From Actinomycetes bacterium (GTDB lineage: Bacteria; Actinomycetota; Thermoleophilia; Solirubrobacterales; 70-9): a DNA stretch of 64,000 bases. A program made the translations under genes and the position numbers. Numbering within the stretch: the first letter of the stretch is position 1; each line of letters starts with the position of its first letter. Under the pieces are notes generated by a model that worked only from the letters and a program-made list of their open reading frames with translations, ran no database searches and had not been told where the DNA came from. The stretch spans positions 1 to 64,000 of the forward strand of contig BOKP01000004.1 of NCBI GenBank assembly GCA_016861045.1. The letters run 5' to 3'. This document shows positions 15,872 through 23,069 of the stretch, piece by piece.

Positions 15872-16075
15872 ATGGCGCCCCGGGTAAACACCGAGGATCT
15901 GATCGACGCGCATGAGGTGGCGGAGATCCTCGGCCTGTCGCACAGCAACTCGGTCAGCCTCTACCAGCGCCGCTACGCGGACATGCCGCGGCCGGTCGTG
16001 GAGCGGGGAGGCGGGAAGACCAAGCTCTGGCTGGGCCCGGAGATCGAGCGGTGGGCTCAGGATCGGGGAGCGTGA
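15872..16075 (+). CDS. small HTH (AlpA/excisionase-like) regulator
   Basis: This 67-residue protein starts MAPRVNTEDLIDAHEVAEIL and continues LGLSHSNSVSLYQRRYADMPRPVVERGGGKTKLWLGPEIERW. This is a single MerR/AlpA-type winged helix as found in phage and island regulators and excisionases. It is transcribed away from xis-int across a short gap with two palindromes, so it may control the switch between them. It has no second domain. The HTH identification is good; the regulatory target is inferred from position. Confidence 0.72.
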   Translation: MAPRVNTEDLIDAHEVAEILGLSHSNSVSLYQRRYADMPRPVVERGGGKTKLWLGPEIERWAQDRGA

Positions 16076-16143
16076 TGCGCTCGCAGCTTCGTGTCCGCTC
16101 GGGTGAGTCGTCGGGCACCTGGTCTTGCAGCGGTCAGGGGAGC

Positions 16144-16171
16144 TTGCCCGCCGTCCACTGGCGCGTATACA
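16144..16171 (+). promoter_or_regulatory. sigma70-type promoter for the NYN/GIY-YIG operon
   Basis: TTGCCC (16144-16149) and TATACA (16166-16171) are separated by 16 nt. This is one of the best -35/-10 pairs in the accessory region, and it points to the NYN gene about 100 nt downstream. A small hairpin CCCCG-TCGT-CGGGG followed by CCTTTG at 16186-16204 lies in the predicted leader and could act as an attenuator or stray terminator. Confidence 0.5.
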
Positions 16172-16274
16172 CTTTCCGCACTGCTCCCCGTCGTCGGGGC
16201 CTTTGTGCCCGGATTGGCGGGGATTATCTCTTTCAGCGGCGGAACGCTCTGCGTCCGGGAACTACGATCCTGCG

Positions 16275-16895
16275 ATGGCCGCTCGCGTCGCCGTCTTCCT
16301 CGACTACCAGAACGTCTACATGGGCGCTCGGAGCGCCTTCCACGCTCATGGCACTGCCCACCAAGATGGGCAGATCGATCCGTGTCGCTTGGCCAAGCTC
16401 CTTGTCTCGAAGGGCCCGCCGGATGTCGATCGCGAGCTGAGCGAGGTGCGCATCTACCGCGGGCAACCCGACCCCCAGAAGGATCCGCGGGGATACGCAG
16501 CCAACGATCGCCAGTGCAATCACTGGCGCACCCTGCCGAACACGACGGTCATCACGCAGACGTTGCGGTACCCGTACGGCTGGCCGCGAGAGAAAGAGCA
16601 GGAGAAGGGGATCGACGTCAAGCTCGCAATTGACCTCGTGGCCGGCGCCGTGCGCCGCGACTACGAGGTTGCGATCCTCATGTCGACCGATACGGACCTG
16701 AAGCCAGCCCTTGAGTTTGTCCGCGACCTTGAGGGCAGGCCGTATCCGCGCTGCGAGGTCGCCGCGTGGTCGTCGTCCGACAGCTACTCGCGGCGGCTGA
16801 GCATCCCAGGCCGTCAGATCTGGTGCCACTGGCTCGTCGAGTCTGATTACCGGTCCGTTGCCGACCCGACGAACTACGCGGAGCCTCTCGAGTAA
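16275..16895 (+). CDS. NYN-domain (PIN-like) ribonuclease
   Basis: The 206-residue protein begins MAARVAVFLDYQNVYMGARS, where the D-x-Q-N is the first metal-binding acidic site of NYN domains. EKGIDVKLAIDLVAGAV and AILMSTDTDLKPALEFV carry the second and third acidic positions. NYN proteins are metal-dependent endoribonucleases of the PIN superfamily (LabA/Limkain-b1 type). ATG at 16275 is chosen because the core strand starts right there. It is the first gene of a set with a GIY-YIG-like gene 3 nt behind it. No membrane segment. It probably cuts RNA, perhaps as a defence or toxin nuclease, which is an inference from the neighbourhood. Confidence 0.82.
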   Translation: MAARVAVFLDYQNVYMGARSAFHAHGTAHQDGQIDPCRLAKLLVSKGPPDVDRELSEVRIYRGQPDPQKDPRGYAANDRQCNHWRTLPNTTVITQTLRYPYGWPREKEQEKGIDVKLAIDLVAGAVRRDYEVAILMSTDTDLKPALEFVRDLEGRPYPRCEVAAWSSSDSYSRRLSIPGRQIWCHWLVESDYRSVADPTNYAEPLE

Positions 16896-16898
16896 CCC

Positions 16899-17624
16899 AT
16901 GCCCTCCTCGGTCAGGTCGATCTTCGCCGCCGCAGAGCTCGAGCCGGATGGCTCGGTCAGCTGGGGCGAGCCGATCCCGGCGCCGGAGTCGGGACCCACA
17001 ACCGGCGTGTACGCGATAGCCGTGACAGCTGACGTCGGCGCCAGAGACAACCCGCACCCGATCTGCCCGCGTTCCGAGAACGCGCTCAACGCCCTCCTCA
17101 CTGCCCGACCGGAACTCCGCCTGGACGGCGAGAGGCCGGATCCCGAGTCGCTCGCCGACCGGCTCGCAGCGTTCTGGTTGCGTGACGCGCCTGTGCTGTA
17201 CATCGGCCTCGCCGGCCCGCGCAGGAGCGCAGCAAGGCCGGAAGAACTGTCGGACCGGGTTGCCGAGTACTACGCGACCCCGCTCGGGGCACGGTCACCG
17301 CACGCCGGTGGGTGGCCGCTCAAGGCGCTCTCCATCCTGGACGACCTCGTCGTCCACTACGCCTACTCCTCGGATGTCGCTGGTGCTGAGCGGGCGATGC
17401 TCAAGGCGTTCGCGGCCGCTGTTTCGCCGACCGCTGCGACCGACATTCATGACCCCGATCATGTGATGCCGTTCGCAAACCTCGAGCATCCCCCTGGGGT
17501 TCGGAAGGGTCACGGGATCAGCGGAGCCACCGAGCCACGGCGACGCAAACGCAGCAGAGGCGACGGCACCGGTTCTCGGGTCGCCCGCCTCGAAGTCGGC
17601 CCCGCCCACCAGCGCGCCGCTTGA
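16899..17624 (+). CDS. GIY-YIG-like nuclease family protein
   Basis: This 241-residue protein has GVYAIAV followed by PVLYIGLAG, the two strands of a GIY-YIG endonuclease, then LSDRVAEYY (Arg position), AERAMLKAF (metal-binding Glu) and MPFANLEHP (Asn). That order fits the GIY-YIG fold, with a long insertion between the Y-I-G strand and the acidic helix. The last 50 residues are basic (RRRKRSRGDG) and probably disordered. It starts 3 nt after the NYN gene and is almost certainly co-expressed with it. The family call is moderate because the motif spacing is wide. Two different metal-dependent nucleases in one transcript suggest a joint system. Confidence 0.62.
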   Translation: MPSSVRSIFAAAELEPDGSVSWGEPIPAPESGPTTGVYAIAVTADVGARDNPHPICPRSENALNALLTARPELRLDGERPDPESLADRLAAFWLRDAPVLYIGLAGPRRSAARPEELSDRVAEYYATPLGARSPHAGGWPLKALSILDDLVVHYAYSSDVAGAERAMLKAFAAAVSPTAATDIHDPDHVMPFANLEHPPGVRKGHGISGATEPRRRKRSRGDGTGSRVARLEVGPAHQRAA

Positions 17625-17640
17625 CACGCCGGATGGGTCG

Positions 17641-17907
17641 ATGACGCAAGTCGTCACCGAAGGCGATCGAAACAGTGGCATCATCCGAATTCCGAGGGAA
17701 GCGAAGCGCCTGTTCCCGGCGGCGAAGGCACGTGTCAAGGTGGAGCTGCGCGGCGAGGACATCGGCGACCGTCGGTGGGATCCGCGCGCTGGCCCTGACC
17801 GGGAGAGGTCAGGCGTCCTCGGGGTCGGGAAGCCAGCGGCCCAGGGCCTCGCCGTGGGGGTCAGATTGGTCGTAGCGCGAACGAAGGACGGGGTTCGACT
17901 CAGGTGA
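17641..17907 (+). CDS. small beta-rich protein of unknown function
   Basis: The 88-residue product (MTQVVTEGDRNSGIIRIP...) has a pattern I associate with small beta-barrel DNA-binding folds: SGIIRIPREAKRLFP, RVKVELRG, RRWDPRAGPDRERSGVLGVGK and VGVRLVVART. It lies 16 nt behind the GIY-YIG gene on the same strand and could be the third member of that operon. The gene ends 5 nt before the right-hand GTCAAAC pair. No family is named with confidence; it could also be the N-terminal remnant of a larger restriction-type protein. Confidence 0.5.
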   Translation: MTQVVTEGDRNSGIIRIPREAKRLFPAAKARVKVELRGEDIGDRRWDPRAGPDRERSGVLGVGKPAAQGLAVGVRLVVARTKDGVRLR

Positions 17908-17912
17908 TCCGT

Positions 17913-17930
17913 GTCAAACGCACGTCAAAC
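17913..17930 (+). repeat. paired heptamer GTCAAAC-N4-GTCAAAC, right copy
   Basis: Two direct GTCAAAC copies begin 11 nt apart (17913 and 17924), the same orientation and phasing as at 2574-2591, 15.34 kb away. Unlike the left copy it is not inside a large dyad. It follows a sequence GGGGTTCGACTC (17890-17901) reminiscent of a tRNA T-arm but without a stem. I read it as the right end region of the integrated element. Confidence 0.55.
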
Positions 17931-18049
17931 GAACCGCGACGGACGGGGCGGTTTCGAGACGGAGGGACGGACGATTCTGGGCCGGAATCCCGCACGAACA
18001 AGCGGTTCACCCGGATCCAGCCGAACGGGCGATGACGCTCCCTCCCGGC

Positions 18050-18568
18050 TCATAACCCGGCTGCGTCCTCGTCGCTCAGCTCGCTCAGGTCGAACGGCTC
18101 GAGATCGGCGATCGCCGCGACGTGTTCCTCGGCGACACGCGCCGCATGGGAGTCGTCGCGATACAGCTCGCGTCGGTCGATCGCAGTCCTCAGCAGCCAC
18201 CGAACCTGCTTTGAGGTCGTCGCGTAGTAGACGCCCCAGACCTCCTCTAGCGGCAGGCTCCCGACCACCTCGTGGACGATTGCCGCCCAAGCTTCCTCAT
18301 TCGGGAAGCCGAGCGCCGCCAGCGCTGAGCCGGTACACCAATCGAAGTCCGAGGCGCCACCGACGAGCATCGCATCGAAGGCGCTGAGCCCCGATAGGTC
18401 GCCCGACCCACGGAGCGCCGGGTTGTCGGCCAGCAGCCGGAACCGCGCGGGCCAGGACGGGCGTTGCTTCGAGGTCAGACCGTATCTATGCCCAGCCGAA
18501 TCGGTTTCGGCTTCTGCTTTGCGGTGCTGAGCGATCCCCCTCAAGAAGCCGTTGCGCACCCCCGGCAA
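18050..18568 (-). CDS. hypothetical protein
   Basis: I do not recognise this protein of up to 172 residues. Composition is that of a soluble acidic helical protein: FDWCTGSALAALGFPNEEAW, LPLEEVWGVYYATTSKQV, WLLRTAIDRRELYRDDSH, and an acidic tail DLSELSDEDAAGL. Third-position GC and the absence of a longer opposing frame support coding. The start is uncertain; the first 30 residues overlap the region needed for the divergent DUF5343 promoter, so translation may begin later. It sits just outside the proposed right end of the integrated element. Confidence 0.5.
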   Translation of the reverse strand: MPGVRNGFLRGIAQHRKAEAETDSAGHRYGLTSKQRPSWPARFRLLADNPALRGSGDLSGLSAFDAMLVGGASDFDWCTGSALAALGFPNEEAWAAIVHEVVGSLPLEEVWGVYYATTSKQVRWLLRTAIDRRELYRDDSHAARVAEEHVAAIADLEPFDLSELSDEDAAGL

Positions 18569-18587
18569 ATCTGCTCTGATCTACGAA

Positions 18588-19229
18588 ATGGCCGAAAGCA
18601 AGCTTCCCTATCTCAACGCATACGGAAATATCAAGCGCGCACTTGACAAGATCAAGACGGCGGCGACCCCCACCCGGTTCTCGCAGGACTTTCTCGAGAA
18701 CACACTCGGAATGACCGGGGGCGGTGCCCGCCCGCTGATCCCTTTCTTCAAGCGAACCGGATTCCTTGGATCGGACGGCACCCCGACTCAGCTCTACCGC
18801 GAGTTCCGCAACCCGGCACTGTCAGGTGCTGCTGCCGCGAAGGCGCTCAAGACCGGTTATGCCCCGATCTACGAGATGGACGAGGAGGCCCATAGGCGCG
18901 ATGCAACAAAGCTGAAGGGGTTGGTCGTTCAGGCGACTGGAGCCGATGCGGATGCGCCGTCAGTGAAGGCGATCGTCAAGTCTTTCGACGCACTAAACGG
19001 ATTTGCGGACTTTTCCGCCGTCGATGAGGAGGTCGCCCCTGATGACAATCTCGAGGACGGCAGCGGCAACGGAGCTGGAGGAGGAGCAGAAGAGGGAGAG
19101 AGGCAGGTCACGCTTACCGGTCTCAATCTCGGCTACACGATCAACCTCCATTTGCCGGCGACATCCGACGTCGCCGTATACAGCGCGATCTTCAAGAGCC
19201 TTCGCGAGAATCTACTTCGAGATCTCTAG
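18588..19229 (+). CDS. DUF5343 domain protein
   Basis: The 213-residue protein starts MAESKLPYLNAYGNIKRALD and continues ATPTRFSQDFLENTLGMTGG, RPLIPFFKRTGFLGSDGTPT, LYREFRNP, the DUF5343 signature. The fold resembles a winged helix followed by helices, and a Gly/Glu-rich linker (about 155-175) leads to a C-terminal beta element (QVTLTGLNLGYTINLHLP). The biochemical role of DUF5343 is not known to me. It is followed after 2 nt by a Swt1-type HEPN gene, so the two are a unit. GC content here is visibly lower than in the flanks, which suggests recent transfer. The ATG at 18588 fits the conserved family start. Confidence 0.85.
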   Translation: MAESKLPYLNAYGNIKRALDKIKTAATPTRFSQDFLENTLGMTGGGARPLIPFFKRTGFLGSDGTPTQLYREFRNPALSGAAAAKALKTGYAPIYEMDEEAHRRDATKLKGLVVQATGADADAPSVKAIVKSFDALNGFADFSAVDEEVAPDDNLEDGSGNGAGGGAEEGERQVTLTGLNLGYTINLHLPATSDVAVYSAIFKSLRENLLRDL

Positions 19230-19231
19230 CC

Positions 19232-19825
19232 ATGTCACCGAAGGAGACCGCCGAGAACACCCTCAAGCGTTTCGTATTCTCCAATCATCTTGCGGAGCGC
19301 GAGCTCGACCGGATCGAAGCCGAGAACGACATTGACCTCAACCGCGACCATCGGCGGCTGGCAGCCGAGGAGGATTACTACCCCCAGATCGAACAGTCGA
19401 TTCGCGCAGAAGCAGCCACGATGGCCCCCCATTACGAGGTCTTCTATTCGCTCGAACGGACCATTAGGGGCTTGATCGTCGACACTTTGAAGGCCGCCGA
19501 GGGCGAAGCTTGGTGGGCGAGCGGACGCGTTCTGCCAGCAATTCGGAGTTCCGCTGAAGCGCTCCAACAGGCAGAGATCGACAAGGCGGTGACTCCTCGC
19601 TCCGATCATCCGATCGACTACACGACCTTTGGCGAGCTGAGTCAGCTGATGACCTCGAACTGGGATCTCTTCGATCAGACCTTCTCCAGCAAGAAGGCCG
19701 TGGAGCGCGTGATGGCGAGTCTCAACACGCTGCGTGGGCCTATCGCGCATTGCAGCCCCCTGGCAGAAGACGAGATCGTTCGCCTTCGTCTCTCGGTACG
19801 TGACTGGTACCGGCTCCAGGAATAG
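19232..19825 (+). CDS. Swt1-type HEPN domain protein
   Basis: This 197-residue protein ends in an all-helical Swt1-like HEPN domain: YEVFYSLERTIRGLIVDTLK, then IDYTTFGELSQLMTSNWDLF, and near the C-terminus LNTLRGPIAHCSPL. The R-G-P-I-A-H is the R-x4-H catalytic motif of HEPN ribonucleases, so it is probably active. The first 75 residues are a charged helical extension. HEPN proteins act as RNases in toxin-antitoxin, abortive-infection and CRISPR effectors. It begins 2 nt after the DUF5343 gene, and a terminator follows at 19886. I infer a two-gene toxin or defence module with DUF5343 as sensor or antidote. Confidence 0.83.
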   Translation: MSPKETAENTLKRFVFSNHLAERELDRIEAENDIDLNRDHRRLAAEEDYYPQIEQSIRAEAATMAPHYEVFYSLERTIRGLIVDTLKAAEGEAWWASGRVLPAIRSSAEALQQAEIDKAVTPRSDHPIDYTTFGELSQLMTSNWDLFDQTFSSKKAVERVMASLNTLRGPIAHCSPLAEDEIVRLRLSVRDWYRLQE

Positions 19826-19885
19826 GCGCGCCTGCCGGGGGGCGCGACGGGGGCGCGCGGCAGCAGCCGAACTGGGCCGCCAAGA

Positions 19886-19912
19886 GAAAAACGCTGCGTT
19901 AGCGGGGTTTTC
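19886..19912 (+). terminator. bidirectional hairpin terminator after the DUF5343-HEPN operon
   Basis: AAAAACGCT and AGCGGGGTTTT flank a 5-nt loop; the CGCT/AGCG stem is bordered by an A-run on the left and a T-run on the right, so it can end transcription from both strands. It lies 60 nt after the HEPN stop and 5 nt beyond the 3' end of the tRNA-Arg segment on the minus strand. Confidence 0.6.
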
Positions 19913-19916
19913 CTAG

Positions 19917-19966
19917 CGCGCCCGACTGGATTCGAGCCAGTGACCTTCGGTTTCGTAGACCGAATG
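19917..19966 (-). pseudogene. 3' half of a tRNA-Arg(ACG) gene
   Basis: Read on the minus strand: anticodon stem TCGGT/ACCGA with loop CTACGAA (anticodon ACG), variable loop AGGTC, T-arm ACTGG-CTCGAAT-CCAGT, acceptor 3' strand CGGGCGC and discriminator G. The complementary 5' acceptor GCGCCCG and a D-stem are absent upstream (19967-20020), so only positions from about 26 onward exist. GCGCCCG is a usual acceptor for actinobacterial tRNA-Arg(ACG). This is the shape left by integration or excision at a tRNA gene. Confidence 0.7.
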
Positions 19967-20027
19967 ACATCCCGAGCCACGAACTCATCCACGCGACGTG
20001 GGGCCGGGCTCTTGCTCAGCGGCCCGT

Positions 20028-20062
20028 GGAATTACCCCATCTGGGGGAGGTTCCGCGGTTCC
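20028..20062. repeat. 35-nt dyad repeat, copy 1
   Basis: The 35-nt sequence from GGAATTACCCC to GGTTCCGCGGTTCC recurs at 24083-24117 with three base differences, all in the 5' half. Within it ACCCCA and TGGGG form a hairpin, and GGAA...TTCC extends it. Both copies lie in gene-free DNA downstream of mobile or toxin-antitoxin genes. It may be an extragenic palindromic element. Confidence 0.55.
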
Positions 20063-20096
20063 GGTGGGGCGGTTCCGGACGGGGCGCGGCCGGCGA

Positions 20097-22034
20097 TCAG
20101 CGCAGGCGGATCCGCTCCTTCGCCTCGTTGAACGTGTCGCCGGCGCGGGCGGTGAGCTTGCGGCGGCCGTGGCCGCGGACGCGGAGGACGGCGCGGCCGG
20201 AGCGGCTCGTGGTTGCCCTGGTGCCGCCGATCTTGACGGTCGCGTTGCGGACCGGGCGCCTGTCGCCGTAGACGTCGGCCTTGACGCGGACGGCGATCCG
20301 GTTCCCCTTGCCCTTGCCGCGGACGCGGGTGCGGACCTGGAGGTCGCTGCGCTGCGGCAGGTCGTCGTAGCAGGGGCCGAGCTCGGGCAGGGGCGGCGCC
20401 TGCTCGCCGTCGTAGACGGCGATGAAGTGACCGGTCTTGGCGGGCAGCGGCTGGGCGCCGTTGTTGACGATCAGGTCGGCGTCGAGCGAGCCGGTGTGCT
20501 CGCCGGTCACCTCGATGTCGGCCTTGATCGTCCAGTACGACCCGGAATTGGTGCTGGTCACCTCGTAGGGGCCGTCGACGAACGTCTTGCCGTCGGCCGA
20601 GTAGTCGTGGAAGGTCGCCTTCCAGGTGCCGGCGGCGAGGTTGCCGCTGTAGGCGATGTCGGCGGTGCCGCCTCCCTGGCCCTCGACGGTGACCGTCGCG
20701 TTCGAGCCGGTCGTCGCGACGTACTCGCTCGGCGGCGGCGCCCAGTCGCCGACCCGCGATGGGACGATCCGCTCGGGCTTCGTCGCCCGGCGGTCGATCC
20801 GCGCGACCATGATCCGGCTCGGGACGAGGCCCTTCTGGCCGACGTGCTCGGAGGCGCCGGCGGGCGGCCGCTTGCGGAGCCGCTCCTGAAGCAGGACGCT
20901 GCGACTGTCGGGGCTCCAGAACTGGTTGCCGGAGAGGTTGTTGCCGGGCGTCAGCCGGTTGCCCGGGTAGACGTTGAGGGGCTGGCCGAGCAGCCTGCCG
21001 CCGCGGTCGCCGGCGGCGCCGAGCAGCCAGGGCGAGAGGTCGCACTGAAAGCCGGGCCAGGTCGAGACGTAGTGGGGGGCGAGCGCCGCGAACGCCGGCA
21101 TCTCGACGAACGGCTCGATCTCGGGGATCCACGACATCGCGTCCATCCGGTGGCGAGTCCGCCACGAGTAGAGCGCGTAGAGATCGCCGTCGGGCGAGAT
21201 CGCGCCGTCCTCGTCCCAGTCGTGGTTGGCGGTCAGGCGGGTGATCTTGCCGTCCGAGAGGCGGATCTTCAGCGCGTCGACGTTGAACTGCGGGCCGCCG
21301 ACGACGATCGCCGCGGCGCCGCCGTCGGCGAAGCTCTTGAGCTCGTAGAGCTGGTTGTTGTTCGCCCAGCCGACGGGGTCGGTGTCGGTGAGCGTCGCCG
21401 GGCCGGGTGGGTTGATCGCCTTCTGGTCGGTGACGACGTAGCGGTCGGACTGGCGCTCGAGCCGGCCGACGATCATCACGGTGCCGTCGAGCCGCAGGTC
21501 CATCCAGCCGAGGTGCCTGCCGTCGGGGGCGAGGTGCCAGGTGCGGCGCTGGACGATCAGCGGCACCGAGGGCCCCTTGTCCTCGGACATGTCGACCGGC
21601 AGGTAGCTGTGGTCGCGGCAGCGGTAGATCGACGGCGCGCACTCGAGGACGAAGGCGTCGGCGTTCGGCCCCGAGTCGACGCCGGCGAGGCCGCCGAGCT
21701 CGTGGCTTACGAAGAGGCGCTTCTCGTCCGGGAAGGCGTAGGTGAAGCCGCCGATGATCTCTGGGGCATCGGCGAAGCCGCAGGTGATGCAGGTCGGCTT
21801 CGAGCCGTCCCTGCGGGCGACCCACCGCGTGCCGTCGAGCTGGTTCTGAAAGACGATGTGGGAGCCGTCCGGCGTCCAGGTCGGAAGCCAGGGCTGGACG
21901 CGGTCGGGGACCTGGAGGGCGTCGCGGTCGATCGGGTAGAAGGCGGGCTTGTCCTTGCTCGCCGCCGCCGTGCCCGTGCCCGCGAGCAGCGCGAGCGCCA
22001 GCGCGGTCGCCGCGATCGTCCCGATCCGCCTCAT
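20097..22034 (-). CDS. secreted WD40/TolB-like beta-propeller protein
   Basis: The 645-residue protein begins MRRIGTIAATALALALLAG, a signal peptide with cleavage near TAAAS; this ATG has GGAGG 7 nt upstream, which decides the start over the longer frame. Repeats of the PD40/TolB type follow: PTWTPDGSHIVFQNQ, GGFTYAFPDEKRLFVSHE, SPDGDLYALYSW, FWSPDSRSVLLQERL. The C-terminal 200 residues are beta-rich, ending in an Ig/bacterial filament-like segment (KIGGTRATTSRSGRAVLRVRG). It is probably an exported propeller protein, perhaps binding carbohydrate or peptide. It diverges from a TetR gene that may control it. No catalytic motif was recognised. Confidence 0.78.
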   Translation of the reverse strand: MRRIGTIAATALALALLAGTGTAAASKDKPAFYPIDRDALQVPDRVQPWLPTWTPDGSHIVFQNQLDGTRWVARRDGSKPTCITCGFADAPEIIGGFTYAFPDEKRLFVSHELGGLAGVDSGPNADAFVLECAPSIYRCRDHSYLPVDMSEDKGPSVPLIVQRRTWHLAPDGRHLGWMDLRLDGTVMIVGRLERQSDRYVVTDQKAINPPGPATLTDTDPVGWANNNQLYELKSFADGGAAAIVVGGPQFNVDALKIRLSDGKITRLTANHDWDEDGAISPDGDLYALYSWRTRHRMDAMSWIPEIEPFVEMPAFAALAPHYVSTWPGFQCDLSPWLLGAAGDRGGRLLGQPLNVYPGNRLTPGNNLSGNQFWSPDSRSVLLQERLRKRPPAGASEHVGQKGLVPSRIMVARIDRRATKPERIVPSRVGDWAPPPSEYVATTGSNATVTVEGQGGGTADIAYSGNLAAGTWKATFHDYSADGKTFVDGPYEVTSTNSGSYWTIKADIEVTGEHTGSLDADLIVNNGAQPLPAKTGHFIAVYDGEQAPPLPELGPCYDDLPQRSDLQVRTRVRGKGKGNRIAVRVKADVYGDRRPVRNATVKIGGTRATTSRSGRAVLRVRGHGRRKLTARAGDTFNEAKERIRLR

Positions 22035-22105
22035 CTCATGTCCTCCCATTGCCGATTGCAGTCTCGCCAGAGCGGCGGAAAGCTTCTCGCCGCTGCCTCG
22101 TGGTG

Positions 22106-22137
22106 GAACATAACATGATTTCATCTCACATGCATAC
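22106..22137. promoter_or_regulatory. AT-rich divergent promoter/operator candidate
   Basis: A 32-nt AT-rich stretch stands out in very GC-rich DNA between the divergent secreted-protein and TetR genes. It contains ACATAACATG, ATTTCAT and ACATGCAT: CATG arms and an ATGCAT palindrome. On the minus strand TATGTT can serve as a -10 hexamer for the secreted-protein gene. TetR autoregulation here is an inference. Confidence 0.4.
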
Positions 22138-22180
22138 GTCGTGGGGATGCGTCGCGTCAACCCGGTACGCTGCGCCCGCG

Positions 22181-22816
22181 ATGAGCGTCGAAGCAACCAC
22201 CTCGCGCGCCTACGAGCAGCTCCGCGCGGAGGAGCGCGGCGCCGAGGCGGAACCCCGGGCCACCCCCGCCGACGCCTTCCGGGCCGCGGTGCGGATGTTC
22301 ATCGACGGGCCCCGACTCGAGATGGGGCCGCTCGCGGCTGAGCTCGGGATCTCGAAGGCGACCCTCTACCGCTGGACGGGGTCGCGCGAGCAGCTGCTCA
22401 GCGAGGTGCTCACCTACCTCGGCGAGCAGTCGGTCACGATCGGGCTCGAGCGGGGCGAGGGTCGCGAGGGACCCGAGCGGATCGAGGCCTTCTTCCGCGG
22501 ATTCGTCGGCGCGATCGTCAACTTCGAGCCGCTGCGCCGCTTCGTCCGCAGCGAGACGCCGCTCGCCTTCCGGCTGCTGACGACCCGCGGCGGGCTCGTG
22601 CAGTCGACGGTGGCGCGGCGGATCGCCGAGCTGCTCGAGTCCGAGCGCGAGCGCGGCACGCTCGCCCTCCGCGCCTCCGCCGCCGACCTCGGCTACGCGA
22701 TGACCCGGATCATCGAGGGCTTCATCTACAACGACGCGATGGCCGAGATCGACACCGACATCGACACCGCGGTCGAGATCGTCTGCCTGCTCGTCGATCG
22801 GCCCGACCACTCCTGA
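22181..22816 (+). CDS. TetR-family transcriptional regulator (QsdR-like)
   Basis: This 211-residue protein has an N-terminal TetR HTH at about residues 30-75: ATPADAFRAAVRMFIDGPRL, GPLAAELGISKATLYRWTGS, REQLLSEVL. The Tyr-Arg-Trp recognition helix is typical. The C-terminal helical ligand domain contains FFRGFVGAIVNFEPLRRFV and resembles QsdR-type TetR regulators. ATG at 22181 is taken because the HTH then starts about 30 residues in; upstream in-frame ATGs would place non-coding AT-rich DNA inside the protein. It diverges from the secreted propeller gene and likely represses it or itself. Confidence 0.85.
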   Translation: MSVEATTSRAYEQLRAEERGAEAEPRATPADAFRAAVRMFIDGPRLEMGPLAAELGISKATLYRWTGSREQLLSEVLTYLGEQSVTIGLERGEGREGPERIEAFFRGFVGAIVNFEPLRRFVRSETPLAFRLLTTRGGLVQSTVARRIAELLESERERGTLALRASAADLGYAMTRIIEGFIYNDAMAEIDTDIDTAVEIVCLLVDRPDHS

Positions 22817-22844
22817 CTTCCAGGCGGCTTAGTAGGTTTCCCGC

Positions 22845-23018
22845 ATGGACGAGATCTTCTGGATCCCGATCGGCGCGATCGTCGCCGGGCTGCTGCTCGG
22901 CATGATCGTCGGCGCCCGCTCGCGGAGCAGCTCGGCCGGAAGCGGGGCGCTGGTCGGCATCGCGCTGGCGATCATGGCGACCTTCCCGCTCTGGGCGATC
23001 GGCCTCTCGAACGCCTGA
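22845..23018 (+). CDS. small two-helix membrane protein
   Basis: A 57-residue frame starts MDEIFWIPIGAIVAGLLLGM and continues IVGARSRSSSAGSGALVGIA, LAIMATFPLWAIGLSNA. Two hydrophobic helices flank a short Arg/Ser-rich loop, the pattern of small GlsB/YeaQ-like or uncharacterised inner-membrane proteins. It lies 28 nt behind the TetR gene on the same strand. The function is unknown. Coding is supported by codon bias, a clear hairpin-membrane pattern and the good position of the start. Confidence 0.6.
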   Translation: MDEIFWIPIGAIVAGLLLGMIVGARSRSSSAGSGALVGIALAIMATFPLWAIGLSNA

Positions 23019-23069
23019 GCCCCTGGGCCCGGCGGGGGCGGGCCCGGTGCCCGGCGGGGTTGACCGGGC

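Noticed and set aside
19998-22118. A 706-codon plus-strand frame opposite the secreted propeller gene
   Set aside because: Composition (Val/Ala/Asp/Arg without domain motifs) marks it as antisense; the minus strand has a signal peptide, a good RBS and PD40 repeats.
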